A DNA stretch of 64,000 nucleotides from Flammula alnicola (GCA_015499995.1 JADNRV010000024.1:186001-250000), one strand, 5' to 3'; positions 34,025 to 47,545 are shown, counted from the stretch's first letter. The notes: generated by a model not told the origin, from the letters alone. Translations and numbers: made by a program.

Positions 34025-35390
34025 TCAGACAAAGTCGCTGAAGCTTATAGTTCGTGCAGCCGCATATTTTTCGACAGGCGATACAAACGCCGATATAATC
34101 ACGCCAAGATAGCGAGGATACGACGCTCCAGCAGCGCCTAAGCTTAGTCCCGAGTTCGATCTATTAGAATTCTCGGCAGCCTGCCGAGCATGAGGATGAA
34201 GATAGATGCATGTTGGCTCAGCGCTAGGTGGGACGTTTGCCTCCGATGTCGGCCTGTACGTCAAGATTGCCGCCAATGATGACGTCGATTTGACTGTTCG
34301 TACGCCATTAATATCGACGAATAGGAGCGCCGGTCCGGGTTGAGAGGACCTTGGAGATATGGAGGATGTTGGAATCGACTGCGTAAAATCTATGGAGCCG
34401 CAGAAGTCGTTCAACGAAGTTGTTCGATGAAGCAGATTGCAGAGCTGGCAGATATCGTGGCGTTGAAGAGCTCGCCGCCATATCGAAGCATCATGGGACC
34501 TGGGAACGCACTGTCACATTGGGATCGAGGAATAAAGCAAATAAAAGTTTTCAGACCCATATTCTTGTCCGGAAGGTCATGGAGTTATTGACATCTACGT
34601 CAGGATCAAAACATACGATTTGAACAAATGCACCGGGGACGGGAATACTTACATAGCTGAGGGCGGGCGCAAGGAAGAATTTCGGAAGGGCCTCCACCGT
34701 CATTCATCCGCTGACTGTCATTTAATCTTTAGAGAACTCGAATTGTAAATATTGGGGGCATTACCTGGGCGTTTGGCAAGAGCATTGAGCATTTCAACTT
34801 GCCATGACACGCCGTTCCATTGAGATTGCCGCTGGGCTGAGCAATATGCGTATGCACACCAGTCGTTTCATCCTTGAATTCCGGAACGGAGGTGGTGTTG
34901 TTTTGGTTTAAATGCTCACCGCCCACAACTCTTCCAATAATGACGACGTTCGCCTTGCACATGTAAACAACTTGCATCGAATGGAAACACGGTTGTTGTC
35001 TGACCCCCAGCATGGGAACATGATTCGGGGTCCTTTCCCGCACGGCATTTCTACTCCGTTGGACGGCGCCGTTCCACCGAATGTAACGAGTAACGCCAAG
35101 ACGAGCATAAAGTCGTTCGTTCTCACGTCTATCGTGGTTGCCGGATACGACTTGAAGAATTCCTACAATCAAAAACATGTACGTCAAAAGATTGTTGATA
35201 GGGAAAAAAAAAATAGGTTTGCAACTTGCCTTCCCCCGAGTTCACTGTATGCGTTCCCAAGAAACATCTGCCCTCGTCTGTCGAGTTGTAATTGAATGAA
35301 AGGCCTGCAACAGGATGGCTGTGTGTCCACTGTCCTCCACCGATGAACGAGCCAGCAGCGGCCAGGTCCTATTGCGGGAGGGATAATCGT
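34025..35390 (-). pseudogene. Decayed copper radical oxidase copy
   Basis: Fragments in all frames follow the order of a copper radical oxidase read leftward. An N-terminal GSFIGGG piece lies near 35340. LLVTFGGTAPSNGVEMPCGK lies near 35050, and VVIIGRVVGGEHLNQNNTTS with NGTACHGKLKCSMLLPNAQV near 34800-34950. LRYGGELFNATISAS lies near 34470, and QPGPALLFVDINGV near 34330. The part that should carry the Tyr-His pair is missing, because only about 300 bp separate pieces that are about 1 kb apart in the intact gene. The active-site Cys region is also altered. Frames are broken by stops and shifts. It is a different subtype from the neighbour, since NNTTS and CAGK-like segments are absent from the intact protein. 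Confidence 0.75.
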
Positions 35391-36548
35391 CTAAGAGAGG
35401 GACGTAGTCCGGACTCCGAACAACCCTCAAAGGATGCTAGCCGAGAGCTTTGCAAAGGAAAGAGAAAGCCGAACAGCAGAAAGCTACTAGGGAAGAAAGG
35501 GATAAACAAGGGGACGAACGGGGCCGATTTGATTTGATGCAACCCACCTTTCAACACCATCGATGCTATGTAGGCTGTCCAGGAATCCAAAGACAAGTTG
35601 ACTACGAGTCAAGTGGACAATACGGCCCATACACCCGCTTCCGTTGCGGCATTAATTATTTAGTATTTCTGGGACCTACAGGATGGACTGAGCTTTTGTC
35701 CAATATACACAACATGCCATTACCACTTTCCTTTTGAGTGGAAACAGCCCTCCTGAAAGTCCAAGCAAGAATTGATGTTAGGCATCCCTTTCCAACAAGC
35801 AATTGGTCCGAGTCGTTGGGCCCTGAGGTGGACTAAAGGCTGTCCAGAAAGACGCCGGCTGAACATACATATATAAAAATTCCCTGCAGCGGGCACGCCA
35901 CGCCACTGGTGCTTAGCGAGAAGCTGAGCATATGGTCAAGAATCAAGGACTCAGAGGTCCTGGTTTGGTTTCAATTTGTTGTCGCGATCTTTCTTTGCAT
36001 CCTGAATACACGTGATCGTGATTAGCTGACTAATACAGAATTCAGCAATTGCGTCGCGCGTCCCAACCACAACATCGTATCCCTCCCGGAATCTTTATTT
36101 TGACTCGGAAAATATGCTGCTCTCAACGCTCAACCGCTGGGGCTCTGAGATATGCGTCTGAAATTAATTATCATCATGAAGCGCGCAAGGCCTGGGCCCG
36201 GAAGGGTCATTTTTTGGAGTGCAGACGCACGTTCTCGTGATCAATCGTCAGGTGAGTTATCGCAGGTTTCTTGACAATGCTGCGAATGCGTGAGAGCTCG
36301 AGCAAAGTCGTGCATTGTGCGATAAAGGAAGCAAATGGAGGGTTCTCTCAGACAACATTCGAGGTGTCAGACAAAATAATTAAAACAGCTTTTTCTTTTT
36401 TTAGGTGCCCCCCTGTTGCAGTTGACGTGGGCCTTTCTTAAACCACAAGCACGTCGTACTCCTCAACTTGGTGTTCAGCCTGGCTGTCGGAGTCATATTT
36501 AACGTTCGCCACCAGTATTTCTGCCTCCTGAGGTAGCTCTGCGTCAAG
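35391..36548. other. Intergenic between the pseudogene and the P450 at 36.5 kb
   Basis: About 1.1 kb with short ORFs only. It should include the P450 promoter; no distinct TATA box was recognised. Confidence 0.4.
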
Positions 36549-38593
36549 ATGAATGAAACATACTTCATTCTTGCCGGAATCCTCGCAGTGTTGTGTCTAT
36601 TCATTTTTAAACGGTCCAAGGTCTGTCAAATACCAATGCAGAAGTGCCTTTTGCTCACAATGGAGATGTAGTTGGATCATATTCCTACCATAGGATATTC
36701 ATCGCCAATTCTTTCATATATCACCGCCATCAAGTTCCGTACGGAAAGCCGTGCATTGGTCGAAGAAGGCTACCGCAAGGTAAGAGCAATCATGTCATTG
36801 AGATCGGAAGCTGAATTAAAGACTTGCTTAGTACCCTAATCAAGTCTGGAAACTCTCGACACTCGATGGATGGTTTATTGTGGCAAATGGTACACATCGG
36901 GTGGAAGAAATCAATAAAGCGAGCGGGCGCGAGCTCTCTGCCGTCATAAATTTCGAATCCGTGAGTTCTTTTCTTATTTTTTTTTTCGATGTCTAGTTCT
37001 CTTGATTCTGAAAACTTGCAGTATCTTCAACTTGACTACACCCTAGGACCCGAGGTTACGACCAATCCATATCATATTAACGTTGTGCGCTCGCCCATGA
37101 CGCGTAACATCGCGGCACAATTCGATGAGATGCGGGACGAAGCGACTCGCGCATTTGAGGAAATAATACCATCCAACTCTAATGGTGAGCTACACCTTTA
37201 CTACCTGTAACTTGCACTGATGGAAAAATTGTTTGCGAAGAGTGGGTTGGTGTTCCAATATTTTCAACCATAACGGAAGTCATTTCCAGGCTCTCGGCGC
37301 GTCTTGCTGTGGGATCCCCTCTGTGTGAGCATGTCTTGTCTTTGTTTCGAAACCACGATACTGAACGAAGTGAAATAGGCCAGAACAAGGAGTTCCGCGA
37401 CTTATCAGGCCGTTCTAGCACTGTCCTGATGAGAGGAAGAAACCTTCGTTTCTTTCCGAAGCTTCTTAGGCCGTAAGTCCAATAATTTTCTGCTTGGTGT
37501 CATTCTGATTATCAAGCTTTGACGTAGAATTGCCTCAAAGTTTCTCGTCAATTCAGGGGCTGACCTGAAAGCAATGTCGCGGCATCTTCGGCCCGTGGTT
37601 GAGTACAGGCTCGAGCAGCAGCGTATACATGGAGTTGAATGGCCAAATAAACCTGTAAGTTTTCCCTCCAAAGTCGTGGATGCAAGTTAAATCGACGTCA
37701 CTAGAACGACACCCTTACCTGGTTGATTGAAGAGGCAGAGAAATCGGGGGTGGAAGTAACAGCATATGACATGGCGACACGATTATATTTTCTCACCTTT
37801 GCATCCGATGGAGTCGCTATGGTTGGTCTTCTCGATTTTTCAATATCCGTTTACATCGCTAAGGTTCAAATGTAGATGCTTGCATGTGCCTTGTTCGAAG
37901 TCTCCACAAGACCCGAGTATATTCAGCCATTACGAGAGGAAGTGGAAGCAGCCATCGGAGAAGGAGGTTGGACCAAGGATTCTATATCCAAGCTGCACAA
38001 AATGGACAGCTTCTTCAGGGAAATTCACAGATGCTACGACTTAAATATCCGTGCGTCTCAAGACGGTTGCTGTTGGTTTAGACAAACGTCCAGCTAACAT
38101 GGTTACCTTTTTCAGTGCATCTTGGGAGAAGGGCTGTCAAGGACTTCGTATTCTCCGATGGCACTCTAATACCAGCGGGTTCTGATATGTTCTCCAACGC
38201 TTATGGCACGCACTATGACGAGACGTTATACCCATCTTCACGCCATTTTGACGGTTTTCGCTTCGTACACGAAGACAGCACGAAGCAACCACAACTGATC
38301 AAACCAGGCACTGATTACCAGCCGTTTGGCTATGGAAAGCATGCATGGTGCGTTTGGTTGACCATCTGGAATCTCGTTCGCTCGTTCTTTCTACGACTGA
38401 CTGGCTCATTTGTGTTCTCCGCAGTCCTGGCCGTTTTACTGCGGCATACCAGATGAAGACGATGCTGGCCTACCTGATTGCGACGTATGATATCAAGACA
38501 GACCAAGAGTTGCATCCGATGAGCGGGTTCATTGAGAAGGGATTCAGCCCGAACCTTGAAGCCAAGGTCTATTTCAAAAAGCGTCGGACCTGA
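36549..38593 (+). CDS. Cytochrome P450, CYP512-like group, copy 1
   Basis: This is a microsomal monooxygenase of the group often annotated as ent-kaurene oxidase-like in mushrooms; the CYP512-like label is from sequence memory. The start gives the anchor MNETYFILAGILAVLCLFIF. Then follow LDHIPTIGYSSPILSY, LGPEVTTNPYHINVVRSPMT, the ExxR motif in FFREIHRCYDL, and the PERF-like FDGFRF. The heme loop FGYGKHACPGRF has its Cys created by splicing at TG/T (38349 to the acceptor near 38424). The tail is AKVYFKKRRT. About ten short GT-AG introns are present. Members of this group oxidise terpenoids in some fungi, but the substrate here is unknown. Two close relatives lie at 42.8 and 49.3 kb in the opposite orientation. 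No break was seen. Confidence 0.92.
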
Positions 38594-38832
38594 TGTAGTA
38601 TTACGTGAGGTCATTTATGAGAATGATAAATTAGGTAATCTCTATGAGTCATTATTACGTAATGTGATCATGACACGCCTTGGGCGCATGTACGGCCAGC
38701 CAAGCCAATCTGAACATATCTTTAACTTTTCTCCACAACCACTACAATCTCGGTCGGCTATCTAAACCATTTTCTTCTAGTTGTGAAATTCGCGGGTCGT
38801 TAGAGAAGCGACCACCGAGCATTCATGCCAAA

Positions 38833-40441
38833 ATGCCCCAAATTTACCCTCGGAATGAACCTAGAAGGCGGTCATCGTCTTCGGCCTCTTCGTCATCGGT
38901 TTCTTCGTCCTCGACAACACCATTGAGAGTAGTTGATGCGGATGACTCAATTGTGCTATCTGATCTGGTGCGCACGGGAGAGGCCTCACGTTTGCGGCGC
39001 AGGGGCGCCATGCGGATCGACCACAGTGCAGTGAGCAACGCACGAGTATCCAGTCCGACTCGGAGCCTAGTCGTTGTTGAAAGACCCAGTTGGGACTCGG
39101 ACTTTGATCTCGACCTGTCATTGTTGCCAGAGGGCCACTTGGGAAGGACGACATCGCGTTACGCACGCAGACGCCAGCGGCCTTCAAGACGCTTCGGACC
39201 CTACGCTACCGGAACAGTCGCAGAGCCGGAAGAGGCAGACGAAGACGTGCATACTCTCGTCTGTGGTGCTGAGATTGCGGAGTATAGCTCGGACGAAAGC
39301 GAACCGTTCAAACCGTCTGTTCTGCCGCTTTACCCACCACTGCAACACGCCAAGGAGAAAGAGGTGAAGCGAAGTACGGGATGTGGAACTGTTGTGCATA
39401 TGCGGGCCACTCCTCACCCTCGGGTTGGACTCTGGTCGGCCTGTGGTACGGCGTCGAGTTCCGTCGTGCCACTGGAAGCCATTTACTTCGACACTCGGGA
39501 AGCCGCCAAATTCGTGCGCAGTTCTTGTGGCTGCGTGAAGGAAGGCGTTGGCTGTGCCGTTTGGTAAGCCTCTTTCTTGTTTCTGTCTAGTTTATTCTGA
39601 CATATCTCTTTAACAGCGGCAATCCATTGGGTATAAGATACATTCCTTGTAAATCAGCGTCCGACAGCTTCTTCTGCGGACGACATAACGACAAGTCGCA
39701 TGCAACGCGCCTGCGCGGACCGGAAGGTCCGCAATACTGGCAAGCATCGAGCTCTCACGCTTCTGATCATACCATCTTCACTTTCTTCTCTGACGCCGTC
39801 ACACCCACGCCATCCTTTGAGTTTCCCGTCCAAAAGCCAGGGCCCGCCAACGGCACTATTCAAATGCCTCTGACTTATCACTTGACCTCAGCTACTTGCC
39901 ACCCGTCTCATCGCAGGGATTTCTCCCTGACCCCGTCTTCTCAGACGACGAAGGCGACTCCTTCCCAGGCAGAGGCGATTGGCAGTCGGAGCTGACGCCA
40001 CGTGGGGAGGAAGACCCTGGTGCTGCACTCCAGCCGCCGTCAAACATGATCCTGGACCGCTTTGCTGCCTCTTCACCTACTCCACTCTCCGATGGTGGAG
40101 ACGAGACAGCCCCACATTGGAACCAGCCTCGGATACGCACGTACTCCCGTGCACGCCGACCCAGGATCTACCCCGCGCTTCCGGTCTACGATAGCACCGT
40201 TCCGTCGTCGTATTCGCCTCCGGTCTCGTTCTACCAGCAGCAGGTGATTGGCGCCTGGGAGCGGGAGAGGGAGCTGGAGGATGATAGGAGACGGCCTAGG
40301 GGTGGTCGAGGCTTTGACCCGGATGGGGAGTCCGTCGCGTGGGGTGTTATGGATCCGGAAGGCGGCGGTGGGCCTGCAGATGTTCAGGAACCCGGATCGC
40401 CCGATAAGACGAATGAACGGTTCTTATTTCCCGAGCGGTGA
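38833..40441 (+). CDS. Ser/Arg-rich protein with a Cys cluster, unknown function
   Basis: I do not recognise a named family. The start at 38833 gives MPQIYPRNEPRRRSSSSASS. Exon 1 runs to about 39564 and contains a Ser-rich, probably disordered part. It ends in a Cys-containing segment, SSCGCVKEGVGCAVCGNPLG, completed across the intron. The next exon adds IRYIPCKSASDSFFCGRHND, so five or more Cys and a His could bind zinc, as in a RING-like fold. A second intron, with donor GTTTCC and a CTCAG acceptor (71 nt), joins TPTPSFD to YLPPVSSQGFLPD. The C-terminus is acidic and charged (WERERELEDDRRRPRGG). A nuclear or cytosolic role is plausible. There is no signal peptide. Confidence 0.7.
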
Positions 40442-41819
40442 ACCCATCGTCCTTCTTGCGTTGCGTTCTCTTTTTTTGTTTGTTTTTTGTTTTTTATGCG
40501 ACACATGCTTTGCTTGTTCTTTCCTTCATCCAATGCCTCTCACTATGCATCAACCCTCACCATTCAAATATATTCTATCTTCATTTTTTACATACGTCCT
40601 TTCCACATTGCAGTTGTATTGTCGACAACCATCACCGCCACGACTCTTCGCCAACGACCTGCTTTCTACGCGTACGACTCAAAGCCGTGCCACGACCTTC
40701 GTACGACCCTTCTCGACTGCTCATCTCCCTATTACTTGCATTTGTACCACATTAAGCACTACTCAACGCACAGTTGAGCTCATTCATCGCCTACACTAAT
40801 ACATAGTTACGTACATACTTTCAATTTTCTTCAAATTCTGTATCTACTACATGCATATGCTTGCTTTCTCCGCTTCGGCTATTCTACTATTTCTCGGACT
40901 ACATACTTTCCCCAGGTTGATTAGTGATCCCCTGGATTTTCTTGAAGCTTTCGTTTGTCTTGTGCCATCTGCTTCGACATCTAATAGTAATGATTGTGAA
41001 CTTGAAGATTTTGATATGAAGTGATTATTAGATAGTCAATGATATGATTAGTGATTCATTCCGTGAGTAAGCTTTGATCGTCTAGTTCCTTGACGCAGGC
41101 CTTTCGGCCATGCGAAAACCCGTTATGAGCGTCACTGAAGGTAAAGCTTTAAAGTATGATGACGCCTTGCTGCTGCAACGTGTTCTGACTTACCACGTGC
41201 TAAAGCGAGTGGCCCGGTCATGGAACCATTTTAGTGAAGCCCACGCTTTTGAAGAGGTCGTTCCTACCCTTGAAACATTGGAAAGGGGAGCAAAATGAAA
41301 AGCGTTGACCCAATTGCGTTTAATAGTATGCACAATGCACTTTAAGCAGTGTGCCTAGCCCAGACCGGGTCCTCATGATTACCTGATATGGTAAGAAAGC
41401 GGCTTTGTGATTTCAACGAGGGCGTACTGCTCTTTATGATCACACTCCTGGCAACGATACAATGGACAATCGTAGGGTTAATACACGTCCAATCGTTTAT
41501 TGACTGCATAAAAGGCTTTACACTGTACTCGGCTCAATGGCTACAGGTCAAGGATTAAAGGCGGGAGCCATGTTCCTTTCATTTTAGCCCAGCACGCATT
41601 GTCTAGTATTCGCGCGAAACCGCGCTTTGAAGTCGCGCGCTTGGTTACAAGCGTTGGCTAAATATCTCGTACGGCATAGCAACATACTAATGAGCCACAG
41701 AGTTCTTGGGATATAATACCTGCAGAAGATGGGCGGTTCAGGCCACTTCACCCTCATCCCCAGACACAAGTCAAGCTCAGCTGCTCTGGTCGTCTTCTCG
41801 TATCCTATTCTACCTAACG
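40442..41819. other. Intergenic
   Basis: About 1.4 kb. It begins T-rich (3' UTR-like) and holds one small open frame at 41110-41298 (62 codons, MRKPVMSVTEGKALKYDD) without support. No repeats were seen. Confidence 0.4.
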
Positions 41820-42531
41820 ATGTCATACGTTAACCCTCTTCATGGGCACCTTCAACCAACCCAAAAATCTGGATACAGTGCGATAGGAGGCGCAGTTCCT
41901 CCTCCAGGCGCCCAACCGACCAGATACCGTCTCAATCAACCAATTTATAGCCCATCAAGCAAGTTCCATGCCGCCATGGGACGGGCTGGTTTCCCAGATA
42001 TCAAGTTTGACTGGACAGGTTATAATGGTTCTGGTTGCTCGGTGGTTACTCTCAGCGCGCGTAGTGTCTCTGGACTTATCGACGCAATGAAGGGTGGTGC
42101 CGACCAACCTTTCGCTCACCGCCCCGACTTGGTGAGAATTAGCTTCCGTATTATGGTACGGCTTGGCTTCTTGACATCTCAGGCCGACAATCCGCTTATT
42201 TGTATTCTTTCATTACAGTGGCCTGGATACCCGCACGTAGAATGGGCTCGTAGTATTGATGTCACAACTGGCGGCCCAATCACCCGTGCTAAATTGGCTC
42301 AGGCAGTGGCACAAAACATCCTGCGCTTCCTTGAAGTACGTTCGCATTTCTTCTTTAAATATTAAAATAACTTACTAAACTTCCTTATAGATTGCTGGCC
42401 AAACACGTTCGACCCAGGTTAAAGATCATATTGGACCCCAGGGTATCCTTCCGAACCACGTCTTTCTCGTCTCGCTGCAAAACGTCATCGAGAACAACTG
42501 GCAGGCCACTATAGTTGTCGACATGGGCTAA
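41820..42531 (+). CDS. Small protein of unknown function, three exons
   Basis: The start at 41820 gives MSYVNPLHGHLQPTQKSGYS. The protein has a Pro-rich N-terminal third and a folded-looking rest: WPGYPHVEWARSIDVTTGG, ITRAKLAQAVAQNILRFLE and HVFLVSLQNVIENNWQATI, ending in VVDMG. Introns of about 87 and 50 nt (GTGAGA...TTACAG and GTACGT...TTATAG) keep the frame. The WPGY and ITRAKLAQ segments resemble a widespread family of short mushroom proteins of unknown function. There is no signal peptide or membrane helix. Confidence 0.75.
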
Positions 42532-42769
42532 TGTGTCGCTTTCAATCTCCCAAAATGCTCTCTGGTTAAATTATTTTCCTTTAAAATTGCACGCATTCAA
42601 TCATCTCATCTCATACATTACATACCATACCCATCACTATACCCATCGCATTGCATAAACGATTAGACACGCACAATACCCACATTCGCATGATACATAC
42701 TGGAATGCAATTCACATTCAAGGCGCAACTATACAACTTCAAGAAATGTAAGACTATATCATTCATTGC

Positions 42770-44851
42770 TCAGTCCTCCGCAGATCCTCTCTTCCTGAAA
42801 ACCATCTTTATAGATTTATCTGGGATAACTTTTGTCTCGAACCATTTCATTTCAGGCTGTGCGCCATCCGCGAGCTTGAAGTCATAGGTGACTAAGATGT
42901 GGGCCAACATCATCTTTAACTCAGCCACTGCAAAAAAGCGCCCAGGACTTCTATTTTTTAGATAACCTGAGGCAGTAAGAGCAATACAACGCTTACCATG
43001 CCGGTCTACCGTGTCCAAAAGCGTTGTACTCGAGAGTTGGGGTCGCCATTAGCTGTTGGTCGTTGCCGTCTTCCCGCGCGTAGCGAAAGCCATCAAAGGT
43101 GTCAGCAGAGGGATAATAAGTATCGTCCCGATGATGTCCCCAAGAATTCACACAGAGATGGCTTCCAGCAGGGACGCGCGTACCGTCGGAGAACGTGAAG
43201 TCCTTCAACACGCGTCGATTCATGAGGACTACATTTAGGTAATATCAGTATCAGTGAAGGGGGGGGGGGTGAAATTTTCTGGCGGCGCACCGAGGCCTAA
43301 TCCATTATACCTCTGCGTCTCACGGAAGAAGCTGTCGAGTTTGTATAGACGCCCGATTGCTGTCTTCGTCCAGCCCTCGTCACTTATAACTCCCTCTATT
43401 TCTTCTCGGAGAGGCTGTACATACTCTGGCCTAGCGGAAAGCTCGTATAAAGCTTGCGAGATTGACTTGCGAGACCAATTTGAACAAAATTTCAGGGAGG
43501 AATATATCGTGGAAAGGTGGGACTCACCACCGCAGAAGAGAACGTGGATGCAAAACTAAACATGACGATGCGTTTGGCCATATTTTTCACTGTACGGTCT
43601 TCCCCAGCGGCTTTGGCTCCCTCCAGCGTCCAAGTAATTAAATCGTTCTGGGAAATAAATCCTAATTAGTTGTATCCTTTACTTGGGATAGGAGGACGGC
43701 CCTCACAGGCTTTCCAGGCCAATCTTCACCGTAAAGCTTCTCTTGCTCCAACCTATGCTCAATGATGGGTGCGATATGCTTTCCGATGCCTGCTACGACT
43801 CCATCTATGTTGCTAATCCGTGTACCCATGAATCTATACGTTGGAGATGAAATTGTTCTTGGAGTTATAATCGTGGGTACTAAAGATCGAACAGACTCAC
43901 GGCCTCAGAAAAGCTGGGAATAAATATAAGAGTCGCCCCTTGACGAGTTCCATTGTCGCTTGTACGCAAAGGCCACGAAATTCAGTGCTCCGACCTATGT
44001 TTGTCCGCCTTCAGTCAAAATGTCTGGTCCGGCAAAAAAAAAATCCCACTTACAAAGAGGAAAGCCCACAAAAGCTCTCATTGTTACTCTGGAGATAGTT
44101 TCGACCAGGCCTTCGAAAATCGGGACCGTCACCCACTCTGAGATACAAAATTCAAAAACAAGTCCCTCGATAACATGGTTAAGCATACCACTAGCTTTGC
44201 AAGGAATCACATCATTTAACGCCAAAGTGGCTTCGTCCAGGAGGTCGTCAAATTGTTTTGCAATGTTTCGAGTCATAGGCCCTCGAACAACCTTGATATG
44301 GTACGGGTTTTTTGAGACTTCTGGTCCGATTGTGTGGTCCCACTGGTAAAACTAGAAGGCATTCCGAACCGCTTTCATTATTCTGACATGAGGAAATTGG
44401 TCAAATGGAGACGTACGACTGGGTTACTCCTTACTCCAGAGAGCTGGTCGTCGCTCGCCTTTCGAATATCTTCGACATTCTGTCGGCCGTTGGCAACGAT
44501 TAGAAATTCCTCAAGCATTGGCAGCTTCCATACTTGTTCAGGATACTGCAACGATGCGAATTAAAATGCCCCGCGAATGTCAGCCACTATGCAGTTTCAC
44601 ACCTTCCGATATCCTTCTTCAATAATCTCGCGTGCGGCGAATAGGAATTTGACGCCAGAGAAGATCGACAGTAATGGGGTTGAATAGCCAACTGTTGGGA
44701 TGTGGTCCAGCTACATTATGTTTTCCACCATCAATCCTCTCTTCACGCGTGGGAGCAAGATAGGCGCGCGCACCTTTCGATTCCGAAATAAAATTTGGTA
44801 TAGGAAAAGCAGACTGCCTGCGAATAAAGCGACCTGAGTATATTCAAGCAT
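42770..44851 (-). CDS. Cytochrome P450, CYP512-like group, copy 2
   Basis: It belongs to the same family as the gene at 36.5 kb. The anchor is MLEYTQVALFAGSLLFLYQI, then LDHIPTVGYSTPLLS after the first intron, PYHIKVVRGPMTRNI, and the ExxR motif in FFRETQRYNGLG. It also has FTFSDGTRVPAGSHLCVN, FDGFRYARED, and the heme loop FGHGRPAC-PGRFF with the Cys formed across an intron that uses an AAG acceptor. The tail is IKMVFRKRGSAED. All key residues are present. A run of nine or more G lies inside an intron near 43260. The gene is in tandem orientation with the copy at 49.3 kb, separated by the CE15 gene, which points to local duplication. Confidence 0.92.
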
Positions 44852-47545
44852 CACTGGTCCGGATTGAACTGCGTTCCATGCAACAAACGTCTCGGCTGCC
44901 TTTAAGTATATCTGAAGCAGTGGCCTGACTTTCCATTCCGAATGCAGGGCTGGCATGTGTCCACAGGCCCACAGCGCTCAACACGGAGCCTATCAGCTGA
45001 CGCGGGTATTAGCTCACAATGGACGACAGAGATAACCTACTTCGTAGATATTGCGTATCTCATTCTGACATTCCACAAGCCGATGAATGCAGCCAGCCCT
45101 GCCGATTTGTACAACGTAAGCTTATTTGACTCTGGATTCCTGCCCAACAAATTAGAGCGGCATCGTGCACCAACACCATGAATCGTCATAGATGCCCGCC
45201 GTCCAGAATACGCGTTCAGGGACTTATGTGCTGGGGTAATTCCTGAGTCCTTTGGGATCCTCACGCCCATGTATGACCTGTAAAATGGCGAAACTAGTAT
45301 CGGGAATGTGGAGGTTGGAGAGAAGCCGAGATTGCCAGATATGTCAAGCCACCATCATGATCAAAGTGTGTCAGCGCAAAGCCCTGCAAATCAAGATATG
45401 GGATGAACGCCGGTACTCAGCACAAGGATAACAGAATGACCTCAAAGGGGCACCTTCTGAGTCCTGACTGAATCAGACACACACGATATCCCGTAAAAAC
45501 TGATAACGATACACAATAAACGGTACACAATAAGATGTATCTTGTCATTGACGATCACCAGCCTGATCAGCCCACAATCGATTATGACTTTGCTGTATAT
45601 CGTGTAACCAGACACAAGTACTGTATTACCCGTAATTTATAAAGCCGGCAGTAAAGACAACCGGGCCTGCTAGCGTCAGCGATGAGCACCGTTTGCCTAG
45701 ATTTGATCTTGGATTTGATTACAAGAGCACGACTATGTTCGTGAACAATGGATTTTCAAATCCAAAAGTATAGCACGGACATTTTCATGTATGCCAACCC
45801 ACCTTCTTGTCTCTTTCAAAAGTATTGATGGAGAACAAGTGAATAATTCGTTTTCCTGCCCAGTTGTGGTGGTTTCGATTTTGGTTGAGACTAATGAAAA
45901 ATGAAAAAGAGTGGGGAGCATGATTCTTTCTTAGCAAGTCCTCATCGTCACTAAGCAGCTCAGGTTCTGGCAGACGTGGTCGGGATCCCGGGTATTTTTG
46001 GGTGGTTTATAATCTCAATTCGTTCATGAATCATGTCGGTGTAACTGAAGGTCGGAATCCGGCTGAATTCGGCCATTATGTGGCGTTGACGGCGAAGGCC
46101 GGAATTCAAACCCCAGCGCTCCAAAATCATTTATCCGGTAAGAACCAAGTGAGAACACCTTAACACCCTCCACCTGAAGTGAGTCGCCAGCATCCCATAC
46201 CTCAAAATCGCTACTTTTCCTGGCTGAGACTAGGTTGTATGTTGGTTTGGAAGTCGAATAACACCTCCGCGTCATCATACCATGATTGTTCCGGCCGTTG
46301 GTAGGGAGCGCTAATGTTAAGCGCTGGCCGGTGGCTCCATCTGTAAATGGATGGTAAAATAGGTTGCACTTGTTACCGGAATTAAGAAAAGGAGCAGAGA
46401 GGTACGTAGATAAAATACTCGGATCAACCAATTATTAATCAACGATTATATATGTAAAGTAGTCTATGGAGGTGACTTACGTTTCAGACGACTATGAATG
46501 ACCCGTTGACAATTAGCTAGGTCGCCAACGTCCAATAGCCAATGAAAAGTTTGCATCCTAGCCTCCTGAATGTTTTCTTGCCTGTACGACATGCAACAGA
46601 AAGACGGATGGAAACTTGAGACGGAATTTCGGATCGGTATCCCAGTTTAAAGATAGTTTAAAGATCCAGCGGATTTTATACAACCGTCGCGACATGGTCA
46701 CATGAACCATGCGTTTTGTATTAATAGAGAGACGACTCTAGTAAGAAGGAATTCGAACAGCTTCTTTACAGATTTAATCCCCGTATCCGAGCTTTTTTTT
46801 AGCACTTGTGTCTCCCGTTTGCTCAATATTGTATCCCTCTCCGACTGTCTGAGATGAAAAACGTGTCAAATGACCCAAGGAGCAGAAGATCATCGGAATA
46901 ACCTTATCCATACGATCCGCTTGTGAGTAAATGAAATTTGAGAGACGGTATATACTGTACATGCAATCAACTACTTGACAAATAAACAAAAAGCGAGTCG
47001 AGTGATCAGAGTTGCAATCGTACAATCCCGCATCTTGACTCCTAACCCTCAAGTGCTCCTCACATGTCACTCGTCCAAAGACTTATGAAGCCACTCATAT
47101 CATATCGGGAGTCGCGTCTTAGGTATCTGCTGAACATAGCCGAACTCGCTTGTTATTTTCGAACAACTCCAAAACGTTTCGGCATCTGTCACTCACGAAA
47201 CGGTTCTCGATACTCTACGGCCCGTCATTCGACTTCGTGCTTGTGCTTCAGAACTTCTTTTCTCCGTCGTACGCTATATACCACAGCTGCTTGAGGTCAT
47301 ATATCTGTCCAGTGACTGCTCTCTACGGAGAATTTTGTCATACAACGTGTGGAGCAGCTGGAGCTCCTTGAAGCGAGAAGAGTTATAAAGGACTTTGAAG
47401 GCTGAATTGGCCCTTTGACAACTGCAAAAGCGGCCCGCTATTTTCAGTACTTCCCATATATTTTGTTATAAAACCTCGACATCTGTTGGTCTTCTGTTCA
47501 TCGACCCCTTCGAAAAATCTAGTTGGACTTTACCCAAGCAGAGGT
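44852..47545. other. Gene-poor stretch of 2.7 kb
   Basis: It separates two divergent genes and contains several short ORFs, the longest at 46024-46431 on the minus strand (135 codons), without a known domain. It may contain a decayed gene; I cannot assign one. The last 100 bp are the CE15 promoter. Confidence 0.4.
47467..47473 (+). promoter_or_regulatory. TATA box of the CE15 gene
   Basis: TATAAAA lies about 75 bp upstream of the ATG at 47546, a good distance for a fungal core promoter. Confidence 0.55.

Noticed and set aside
39830..39900. Apparent frameshift in the Ser/Arg-rich gene
   Set aside because: A 71-nt intron starting GTTTCC and ending CTCAG joins the two frames exactly, so no lesion is needed.
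46024..46431. 135-codon minus-strand ORF
   Set aside because: No family, no neighbouring exons and no signal peptide; left as uncharacterised intergenic sequence.
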